Source: an uncultured Myxococcales bacterium (GTDB lineage Bacteria > Myxococcota_A > Bradymonadia > UBA7976 > VGTA01). From it: a stretch of DNA of 64,000 nucleotides. Numbering within the stretch: the first letter of the stretch is position 1; each line of letters begins with the position of its first letter. A program made the translations under genes and the position numbers. The stretch lies in the NCBI GenBank assembly GCA_937146725.1, contig CAKZRU010000164.1, forward strand, positions 1-64,000, written 5' to 3'. The notes beneath the pieces are model-generated. The model was not told the origin of the DNA. It saw only the letters and a list, made by a program, of their open reading frames with translations, and searched no databases. Positions 57,639 through 64,000 of the stretch are shown here, piece after piece.

Positions 57639-58502
57639 TTGTCACCTCAATTTACTATTCAGCCTAATCCAAAGGTACCCTTTAGTGTTGTTTATGAAGA
57701 TGAGTTCTTCATTGCGCTCAATAAGCCGGCGGGGGTTGTGACCTTACCGGGCCAAAAACATTTATATGATAGTTTATTAAATGGTGCTTTTGCGCGTTGG
57801 GGAAAGCAGCTGCAAAACCTTGGAAAGAAAAGAGATTTTGGATTACTTCACCGTTTAGATCGAGGCACAAGTGGAATTGTGTTAATCGCCCTACAGCATG
57901 ATAGTTACGATCACTTGCGCCAGCTTTTTGAATCAAGGCAAAGCAAGAAAAGGTATTGGGCTATCATTGCTGGTGTACTTAACCCCACGCAAGGCATCTG
58001 CATGGTTCCCATTGCCGAAATCAAAAAAGATGGAAGAAAGCAGGCCTTGTTAGTTCCCCCCAAAAATAAATTAGCAGCAACTGCAAATCATCATGCAAGA
58101 AAATCCCCAAAGAGATCTAAGTTCTCCCAAGCGATTCCCCAACGCCTTAAGGCTCAAAAGGCATCGACGACTTACCAAGTGATTGAAAGTCAAAAGAGTC
58201 GCTTTGGGGTTAGTTCATTGATTCGCTGTGAACCTAAAACAGGCCGACTTCACCAAATTCGCATTCATATGAAAGCACTCGGTAGCTATGTACTTGGCGA
58301 TTTTGAATATGCAGGTAAAACTGAGCTTAATCAGTTTATGAAGAGCAAAGCCCGTAAGGAACTTGCTTTACACGCAGGTCAAGTTGAATTTACTCACCCA
58401 AACTCTCAGCAAAACATCAGAATCTGTGCACCTATATCAGACAACATGAAAAGCGTTTTGAATGACTTAAAGCTTAGCTCACCGAGTGAACTTAACGTTT
58501 AA
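57639..58502 (+). CDS. RluA-family pseudouridine synthase
   Basis: RNA pseudouridylation enzyme. The catalytic Asp is Asp74 in HRLDRGTSGIVLIAL, and the family blocks YEDEFFIALNKPAG, RYWAIIAG, YQVIES, CEPKTGRLHQIRIHMKALG and LALHAGQVEFTHP are present. A lysine-rich insertion (about 150-170) splits the core. There is no S4 domain. The frame is open from TTG 57612, but AGGAGG at 57628-57633 lies 5 bases before TTG 57639, so a TTG start is chosen; ATG 57634 is out of frame. The target RNA site cannot be told (RluA, RluC or RluD type). Confidence 0.9.
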   Translation: MSPQFTIQPNPKVPFSVVYEDEFFIALNKPAGVVTLPGQKHLYDSLLNGAFARWGKQLQNLGKKRDFGLLHRLDRGTSGIVLIALQHDSYDHLRQLFESRQSKKRYWAIIAGVLNPTQGICMVPIAEIKKDGRKQALLVPPKNKLAATANHHARKSPKRSKFSQAIPQRLKAQKASTTYQVIESQKSRFGVSSLIRCEPKTGRLHQIRIHMKALGSYVLGDFEYAGKTELNQFMKSKARKELALHAGQVEFTHPNSQQNIRICAPISDNMKSVLNDLKLSSPSELNV

Positions 58503-58628
58503 TCATTTTGAAACAGCTCATTGATTTCGGTTAAGCTTTTTAACATGATAAAAAATAAGCTTTATATTAACTCATCTTATCAATACAAACTTATGCACAT
58601 AGTAAACTTCACACCAAGGACTTAAGTA

Positions 58629-60392
58629 ATGGAATATACTAGTAATTTCCTCAAAAAAACATTGATCTGTAGAGAAAGAGTCTATCTTTTCTATTTTGTC
58701 TCACTTTTAACCCTTTTCGCTATTGGGTGTGAACAGGATAATACGGTTAACTCCAACTCAGAGGCGGGGACTGAGGAGGGAGCTGGATTAGAAACAGGTG
58801 GTGAAACTCAAGGTGGTATGTCTCAAACTACTGAAGAATGCCAAGCGAGTGCTTTGGGCTTAGCAAGTGATACAGAGGTATGTGATGAGGTCGATAATGA
58901 TTGCGATGGAATGGTTGATGAAGGCTTTTCACAGCTGGGTATGGTCTGTGAACGCCGACTCATGCTTTGCCGTTCCGAAGGTATTTTTGCCTGTGATGCA
59001 GAAGGAGGCGTAAGCTGTAATGCACCGATGCTGAGTCAAAGCGAAGAAATTTGTGATGAGCTTGATAATGACTGTGATGGAGAAATTGACGAAGGCTTCG
59101 CCTTATTAGTTGACTCGGAAAACTGTGGTCAATGTGGTGTATCATGTAGCTTAGACAATGGTGTGGGTCGCTGTGATGCCGGTCAATGTGTGGTTGGAAG
59201 TTGCACCGATGGTTTTTCTGATATCAATGGTGATGCGAATGATGGCTGTGAATGTAATTTAAACCAAGAAGAACTCTGTGACGGTATCGATAATGACTGT
59301 GATGGAAGTGTAGATGAAAACTTTGCCGTTGGTTCTGGATGTACTGTAGGTGAGGGAGAATGCGTGGCACAAGGTCAATTACAATGTGTTAGTGATAACC
59401 AAGCCGCTTGTGATGCCACAGCATTAATGCCCAATGCAGAACTTTGCGATGGCCTTGATAATGACTGTGATGGCAAAAGTGATGAAGACTTTGACAGTGA
59501 TAATGATGGAGCTGCAGCCTGTGATATTTGTGATTCTTGCTTGCTTAATGCTGAGCCTTGTCCAGAGTTTTGCCGACATAATGACTGTGCTGACCAAGAT
59601 GCAGAGATCAACCCCTTCGCTTGGGATATTTGTAATGATACGATCGATCAAAACTGTGATGGGGCTGACGCACCCTGTACTGAGGCCTATGCCAGAGCAA
59701 CACGGCTTCATATTGTCAGCACAACTGATACCTTAGGTACTTGTCCCGATCAAAATGGTGATGGCGTTGGTGATAATGCCTTTGGGCAAATTAGCGGGAT
59801 TGCCAATCCATCTATTGTGAACTATATCGCTACAAATCAAATGAATATTTTAGTAGGAGCCTATCAGTTTGATACTACTCGTCCCGAGACACGTTTTAAC
59901 TTATCGGTCTTATTAGGCTCGTACTTTCGTGGCTCTAGTCCCCCTCGTTACTTGATTCGTCAGAGTAACTTTTCCGATATTGGACGTCCTTTAATGCTCT
60001 TTCCCTTTACTGAGTTAAACCAAGGTGCTCTTGAGGGCGGACCCGGTACCTTTATGTTTAATGCTCCTTTTAGTAATGGAAATGGAGAAACTATTTTGAT
60101 TGAAGTACCGATTGAAGGTGCTTATATCAGAGGCCAATTTAGTCAGGATCCTCGCTTTCCAAGCCAATTCAATCTGAATAATGGCATCGTTTCTGGTTAT
60201 ATCAACAAACAGACATTGCAAGAAAGCTTTGTGCTTTTGGATCCACCCATTGTACGCGTCATCGAGTCATTAATCACACCAGACCTTGATTTAAATCAAG
60301 ATGGAGAACCGGACTATTACAGTATCTGTCTATTAACCACTTTAAGTGGTGTTGAAACCGAAATAGAAGTCCCCGAAGAGCCAACGCCTTAA
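58629..60392 (+). CDS. MopE-repeat lipoprotein
   Basis: 587 residues with lipobox AIGC (Cys34). An Ala/Gly/Glu-rich linker (about 40-70) is followed by four intact MopE motifs (CDEVDNDCDGMVDE, CDELDNDCDGEIDE, CDGIDNDCDGSVDE, CDGLDNDCDGKSDE) and a degenerate one (CNDTIDQNCDG). One further Cys cluster (CGQCGVSC) is of the type seen in the 14707 gene. The last 230 residues are an unassigned beta-rich domain starting with DQNGDGVGD, in a similar position to the C-terminal domains of the other MopE proteins. It is a stand-alone gene, far from the 13281-21778 set but built alike. Confidence 0.9.
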   Translation: MEYTSNFLKKTLICRERVYLFYFVSLLTLFAIGCEQDNTVNSNSEAGTEEGAGLETGGETQGGMSQTTEECQASALGLASDTEVCDEVDNDCDGMVDEGFSQLGMVCERRLMLCRSEGIFACDAEGGVSCNAPMLSQSEEICDELDNDCDGEIDEGFALLVDSENCGQCGVSCSLDNGVGRCDAGQCVVGSCTDGFSDINGDANDGCECNLNQEELCDGIDNDCDGSVDENFAVGSGCTVGEGECVAQGQLQCVSDNQAACDATALMPNAELCDGLDNDCDGKSDEDFDSDNDGAAACDICDSCLLNAEPCPEFCRHNDCADQDAEINPFAWDICNDTIDQNCDGADAPCTEAYARATRLHIVSTTDTLGTCPDQNGDGVGDNAFGQISGIANPSIVNYIATNQMNILVGAYQFDTTRPETRFNLSVLLGSYFRGSSPPRYLIRQSNFSDIGRPLMLFPFTELNQGALEGGPGTFMFNAPFSNGNGETILIEVPIEGAYIRGQFSQDPRFPSQFNLNNGIVSGYINKQTLQESFVLLDPPIVRVIESLITPDLDLNQDGEPDYYSICLLTTLSGVETEIEVPEEPTP

Positions 60393-60554
60393 CAGGTAGT
60401 GGCTTTGCGAGATTTGCTAATATTTTGCTTTGAGATCTAAACTCTAAAGGCCTTGAAAAGTTTTGCTTAAAGCCCATTATCTATCGTTTGTAGATCTCTA
60501 TCTTAAGCTTTTGAATCCTATTACAAAAAAAGAATTGCTAGCAAAGAATAGGCC

Positions 60555-60980
60555 TTAGGCCATACCAACTTCTTTTTTGACCTTGGTATACCAATTGCTG
60601 AACCAACCGGTTTTAACTTGGTTAAGGCCTGAAGTTTCCATTTCTTCAACGATCATCTTCTTAACTTGGATGTTGGTGATTTTACCATTTACCTTAGCAA
60701 CGGTCGTTTGATAAAGAAGATCAAATTCTTTTTCGTCAACAACACCATCATTACCAGCAAAAACACGAAGTTGGTTCTTCATCTCTTTGAGAACTTCACT
60801 TTCAAGAACATAGTTTTCCATTTGGCAAGCTTGAACAAGTGCCATGCGAGCAGTATCGATATCAACGTTCATTGAAATTGCAATCTGTAGAATCTCTTTT
60901 TCTTCTCCACGATCCACATATTGGTCATCAAAAGCACGAAGTTTAATTTCATTGATAAATCTTTGACGAATGTCACTCAT
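60555..60980 (-). CDS. Small TerB/EF-hand-like helical protein
   Basis: 141 residues, all helical. Two similar halves each carry a short acidic loop, DDQYVDRGEEKEI (about 18-30) and GNDGVVDEKEFDL (about 75-87), like EF-hand or TerB metal-binding loops, followed by a helix and a further helix (ARMALVQAC; VKKMIVEEM). This is similar in style to TerB-domain tellurite/stress proteins but not certain. AAGGAG lies 6 bases before ATG 60980. It is read from a likely promoter at 61032-61060, and the neighbouring upstream gene encodes a TerD-type protein, which supports the link. Confidence 0.7.
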   Translation of the reverse strand: MSDIRQRFINEIKLRAFDDQYVDRGEEKEILQIAISMNVDIDTARMALVQACQMENYVLESEVLKEMKNQLRVFAGNDGVVDEKEFDLLYQTTVAKVNGKITNIQVKKMIVEEMETSGLNQVKTGWFSNWYTKVKKEVGMA

Positions 60981-61031
60981 ATTGAGCTCCTTAATTATTT
61001 AAACCACTTGAGGTTATTAAATGAGGTTAAA

Positions 61032-61060
61032 AGTACAAACTTTATGATTGACAATGTCAA
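61032..61060 (-). promoter_or_regulatory. Promoter with palindromic -35 for the TerB-like gene
   Basis: On the minus strand TTGACA, 17 bases, then TGTACT (4 of 6 -10 bases) ends about 50 bases before ATG 60980. The -35 is half of a perfect palindrome, TTGACA-T-TGTCAA (61048-61060), which could be an operator. Confidence 0.45.
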
Positions 61061-61150
61061 CCATATTTTAATTGAGAGAGTCAGGCTCGGTATCAAATCA
61101 GAAGAATAAACTTAGACCTGCTTTAAGCTATTCCATAAAAATTTAATTTC

Positions 61151-62308
61151 TTAACTATTACTAAAACTTTTGATCGACGGCCGGTTCTTCATCACTTGAT
61201 TCACATTGATAATCTTGGGCGCGCTACCTTCATTATTGATTTCAGCAATGACACACCATGCACCCATCTCTTTTGTGGTGAGTGGGACCAAGATTTCTTG
61301 ATCACCAGCCTTAACACTGACTCGACCATCATAGTTTCCAAAGCGGGCATTGGGTTTGTTAAAAATATTAGCAACAATGATTGCTCGTTTAATGACAGAA
61401 ATATCACCAAAACGAATATTTTCTTCGTTATCTCCCCCTTGATCACCAATCCCCGCATCTTGATCTAGCTCAATATAAGGAGATTCGGTAATTTTACCAC
61501 GGCTACCAAAGTAGATTTGGCCATCTTGGCTTGGAACTTCCTTAGCCTGAGACTTAAACATTCCCAAGAAGCCACCACTTCCTTCAACAGTGTGTGCTTT
61601 GGTCTCATAGAAGCAGTGTAAGTCCAAATCGACACTTGCTGTCCAAATCAATTGAGCGGAAATACTACCTGATAGGACTGATAAATCAGCACTGTCGCCT
61701 TGGCCTTGTAAAAGTAATTTATTGGCGAGTGATAAGCGACTAGCCCCCGGAATCTGCTCTCTGAATTTTGTAAACTCAAAAACTTGACTCTCATTGTGCA
61801 GCACGGCTCCCAACAACTCATTGGTATTTTCGATACGAGCAAAAACGGCTACCGAGCCACTTTCTTTTGAGGCTAAAACCACTGTAAATGATTCACCTTT
61901 TTCATTGCTGACCTGCACTCTTCCATCAAATGAAGCAAACTCACTTTTTTGGTTACGTGATGCATCAGTAAAGTTAATTGCAACTAAGTATAGTTCGGCA
62001 ATTTCATCAAGATTTTCGATCTTAAGCGTTTCGATCTTTTCGCTATCATCTGTACTGCCACCGACACCGGCATCATGGTCAAGTTGCATGAAAGGAAAAG
62101 AGCCTAATTTACCTTGGCCACCATCAGCATACATTGAAGAATAGACTCCACCGCTCTCTCCAGACTTGGTTTTATAAAAGGCCATCAAGTCCAAATCAAC
62201 ATCAGCATGCCATGATAACTGAACGGTTAGTCCACTCACAAACAAATGTTTTTGGTCACCCTTATTAGCAAGAAGCTCATCAACAAGCTCATGATCTTTA
62301 TTAGTCAT
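61151..62308 (-). CDS. Tandem TerD-domain stress protein
   Basis: 385 residues consisting of two homologous TerD/CABP-like domains, about 22-165 and 210-365. Both share the motifs VDLDLMAFYKTK / VDLDLHCFYETK, FMQLDHDAGVGG / YIELDQDAGIGD and a following acidic Asp/Glu cluster with FDGRVQV / YDGRVSV. TerD domains bind calcium through such acidic residues and occur in tellurite- and stress-response operons. The two halves differ enough to be an old duplication. No tellurite genes of the terA-terE type are otherwise seen, so its role is inferred only at the family level. A 170-base gap separates it from the TerB-like gene. Confidence 0.85.
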   Translation of the reverse strand: MTNKDHELVDELLANKGDQKHLFVSGLTVQLSWHADVDLDLMAFYKTKSGESGGVYSSMYADGGQGKLGSFPFMQLDHDAGVGGSTDDSEKIETLKIENLDEIAELYLVAINFTDASRNQKSEFASFDGRVQVSNEKGESFTVVLASKESGSVAVFARIENTNELLGAVLHNESQVFEFTKFREQIPGASRLSLANKLLLQGQGDSADLSVLSGSISAQLIWTASVDLDLHCFYETKAHTVEGSGGFLGMFKSQAKEVPSQDGQIYFGSRGKITESPYIELDQDAGIGDQGGDNEENIRFGDISVIKRAIIVANIFNKPNARFGNYDGRVSVKAGDQEILVPLTTKEMGAWCVIAEINNEGSAPKIINVNQVMKNRPSIKSFSNS

Positions 62309-62359
62309 TAATTACATTCCTTTACTGAAAGTTGGCATCGGTTAACAATAAACTAAATG

Positions 62360-62387
62360 ATTATATTCCCCTCGTCACAAAAAGCAA
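62360..62387 (-). promoter_or_regulatory. Sigma-70-type promoter for the TerD gene
   Basis: On the minus strand TTGCTT, 16 bases, then a perfect TATAAT, about 50 bases before ATG 62308. The -35 matches only half, but the -10 is exact. It lies in the 221-base divergent gap shared with dnaJ. Confidence 0.5.
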
Positions 62388-62529
62388 AGAAGCATTCAAA
62401 GATTTAGTCATTTACTTTGGTCATTCTTTAGAAAAAGTACTGTTATGGGCTGACAAACATTGACAGATGACTCAATGTGTTTAATGAGTGTGAACAATCA
62501 TATTGAATAGTATCTTTAAGGAGTGATAT

Positions 62530-63570
62530 ATGCCGGTCGATTATTACGAGTCTTTAGGTGTTTCTCGAAATGTGGACGCTGCTGCATTAAAAAAAGCTTA
62601 CCGAAAACTTGCAATGAAATATCATCCGGACCGCAACGACAGTCCTGAAGCCGAAGTCAAATTCAAGGAAATTAGCGAGGCTTATGAAGTACTTTCAGAT
62701 TCCGAAAAACGCCAAATCTATGATCGTTTTGGACATGATGGTCTAAAAGGTCAAATGGGCGGTGGTGGTGGCTTTAATCCGGAAGATATCTTCTCTCAGA
62801 TTTTTGGCGGTGGCTTTGAAAGTATCTTTGGTGGTGGGGGCAGACGTAATCGTCGCCCACGAGGTTCCGATTATCAAATCGAAGAAAGCATTACTTTAGT
62901 CTCATGCTTACAAGAGCAAGATCGTGAAATTCTTGTTCCTTATGAAAAAGAATGCGGTAATTGTGATGGTTCAGGTGCGGCTCCGGGTACCTCACCGGTG
63001 CGCTGTGCCACCTGTCATGGACAGGGCCAAGTTGCGATCGATCATGGAATCATTCGTATGGCACAGACTTGCCCGACCTGTCGTGGACAAGGAACGATGA
63101 TCAAGAAGCCTTGTAAAAAGTGCAAAGGCGACGGAAAAGTACCTGATGAACGCAAGGTAAAGATTCACATCCCGGCTGGTGTTGATAATGGCATGCGCTT
63201 ACGAGTAAAAGGCAAGGGAGAAGCCGCACCTCCAGGAGGTGATCCGGGAGATTTATATGTTGTGCTCAGAATCGAAGATCACCCAACCCTACAACGTGAA
63301 GGAGAGTCACTCATTACCGACTTACCCATCGATATGATCACCGCATGCTTAGGTGGTAAACTGACTGTTGATGGCTTAGAGGGTGAAGTAGAAGTAAACA
63401 TTGATGCAGGAACTCAGCCTGACGAAGTGATCAAGATTAAAGGCGAGGGGATGCCTGGACTAAAATCTACTCGTCGAGGAGATTTATACCTACGAGTCAT
63501 GGTTGACATCCCCAAGAAGCTAAGTAAGGCACAAAAACAGCATCTCGAAGCTTTTAGAGATGCCAAGTGA
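62530..63570 (+). CDS. dnaJ: Chaperone protein DnaJ
   Basis: Hsp40 co-chaperone of DnaK. The 346 residues contain a J domain with YHPDRN (HPD near 33), a Gly/Phe region (about 75-115), four zinc-binding CxxCxGxG repeats from Cys142 ([32 protein letters not shown]) and C-terminal substrate-binding domains ([23 protein letters not shown]). It is shorter than the usual 370-380. AAGGAG lies 7 bases before ATG 62530. A TTGACA at 62460 could be a -35, but no good -10 follows. dnaK and grpE are not in the window. Confidence 0.96.
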   Translation: MPVDYYESLGVSRNVDAAALKKAYRKLAMKYHPDRNDSPEAEVKFKEISEAYEVLSDSEKRQIYDRFGHDGLKGQMGGGGGFNPEDIFSQIFGGGFESIFGGGGRRNRRPRGSDYQIEESITLVSCLQEQDREILVPYEKECGNCDGSGAAPGTSPVRCATCHGQGQVAIDHGIIRMAQTCPTCRGQGTMIKKPCKKCKGDGKVPDERKVKIHIPAGVDNGMRLRVKGKGEAAPPGGDPGDLYVVLRIEDHPTLQREGESLITDLPIDMITACLGGKLTVDGLEGEVEVNIDAGTQPDEVIKIKGEGMPGLKSTRRGDLYLRVMVDIPKKLSKAQKQHLEAFRDAK

Positions 63571-63595
63571 TTCAAAGAGATACCAAGTGATTCAA
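63556..63595 (+). repeat. 20-base tandem duplication across the dnaJ stop codon
   Basis: Two 20-base copies with one mismatch lie end to end (63556-63575 and 63576-63595). The first spans the last codons and TGA of dnaJ; the second is in the leader/start region of the next gene and contains GTG 63587. Copy length is not a multiple of 3. Confidence 0.97.
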
Positions 63596-64000
63596 AAGGT
63601 GCCTCATTCACTTAAATTTTTTATTTGGGGATTGTGCCTTTTTCTATGTTTTTTTGGTTTGGCTTGTAGTTCATCTTTACCCCATTTAAAACCAAGCCGG
63701 CCGAGCATATCTCTTAAATATTCTCACCGAGTCTATGCATTAACCGAGCAAATCTTTAGCTGTGATCCACAGGCCTTAAGTCAAGTTAAGTCCCAAAATC
63801 AATCAAAGATTCATCTCGTAACCAATGCATTAAGACTAAAGAAGATGCATCAAATGCATCCAAAACAAACTCAGCTTTGGCTCGATTGGTTAGAGGCTCA
63901 AGCCGGATTACAGTTTCTACGTGTTGATGTTCATAAGTATGCTTCGCTTAAGGCTCTTAAGACACAAGAGCTTGAGCATACTTATTTGCAATTAAGCAAA
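63560..64000 (+). CDS. Predicted lipoprotein (3' end outside window)
   Basis: Open to the right edge, about 147 residues visible. A signal peptide ends with lipobox GLAC (Cys36 from ATG 63560) after [13 protein letters not shown]. The start could be ATG 63560, overlapping dnaJ by 11 bases, or GTG 63587 or GTG 63599; the last gives the most typical signal length (Cys23). The visible mature part is helical and Lys/Gln-rich ([25 protein letters not shown], too short to assign, core WLDWLEAQ). No family recognised. Confidence 0.7.
   Translation, partial: MPSDSKRYQVIQKVPHSLKFFIWGLCLFLCFFGLACSSSLPHLKPSRPSISLKYSHRVYALTEQIFSCDPQALSQVKSQNQSKIHLVTNALRLKKMHQMHPKQTQLWLDWLEAQAGLQFLRVDVHKYASLKALKTQELEHTYLQLSK

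Noticed and set aside
60528..60550. TTGCTAGCAA palindrome followed by T-run after the TerB-like gene as a terminator
   Set aside because: The palindrome leaves only a 3-base stem once a loop is allowed; too weak, though position and T-run fit.
61201..61842. Additional minus-strand frames within the TerD gene
   Set aside because: They overlap the TerD frame on the same strand and match no domain.

Overview
The window is a low-GC (roughly 40%) bacterial chromosome segment with dense, mostly operonic genes. Its gene content points to a Gram-negative deltaproteobacterium/Myxococcota-type organism, most like the Bradymonadales group (inference). It has a secretin-based type IV pilus operon, FtsEX with an EnvC-like activator, PbpC, OmpA/thrombospondin-3 outer-membrane protein, many lipoproteins with MopE-type DNDCDG repeats and Ala-Gly-Glu low-complexity linkers, and a MYXO-CTERM-like C-terminal tail. 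No rRNA, tRNA, CRISPR array, insertion sequence or prophage was seen, and no intergenic gap exceeds about 300 bases.

Layout. 1-3029 (minus): two flagellins, the first cut by the window edge. 3262-6225: uvrA. 6245-7315 (minus): aldo/keto reductase. 7446-11158: proline-rich protein of unknown function coupled to pbpC. 11282-13267: SRPBCC/Rossmann epimerase-like protein and an acyl-CoA thioesterase. 13281-24540 (minus, read right to left): a probable five-gene operon of a divergent RNase Y, a pseudokinase, a giant toroid/TSP3/MopE surface protein and two Cys-rich lipoproteins. 24706-33753 (plus): NtrC-type regulator, a PilM-PilN fusion, PilO, PilP, PilQ and an AroK-AroB fusion. 33911-36350: lipoprotein, hypothetical, aroQ, efp. 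36478-42721: TPR protein with a 90-residue Glu-Pro tract, alpha/beta hydrolase, pseudo-rhomboid. 42888-50970: Ig-like lipoprotein, murI, hypothetical, ftsE, ftsX, EnvC-like protein, YibQ-like protein, forming a division/peptidoglycan block. 51141-56095: FHA protein, OmpA/TSP3 protein, triple-parvulin lipoprotein. 56122-58502: divergent hisS and an RluA-family synthase. 58629-60392: MopE-type lipoprotein. 60555-62308 (minus): a TerB/EF-hand-like small protein and a double TerD-domain protein. 62530-64000: dnaJ and the start of a lipoprotein gene.

Functional picture. Most of the window serves the cell envelope: pilus assembly, septal peptidoglycan hydrolase control, peptidoglycan synthesis, outer-membrane folding, and calcium- or metal-binding secreted proteins. 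Housekeeping genes (uvrA, aroKB, aroQ, efp, hisS, murI, dnaJ) are interspersed. The least ordinary parts are the RNase Y-pseudokinase-MopE operon, the PilM-PilN fusion, the apparently catalytically dead rhomboid and the two-gene TerD/TerB-like cluster. Start codons were chosen by ribosome-binding sites where these decide between candidates; several differ from the longest open frame.
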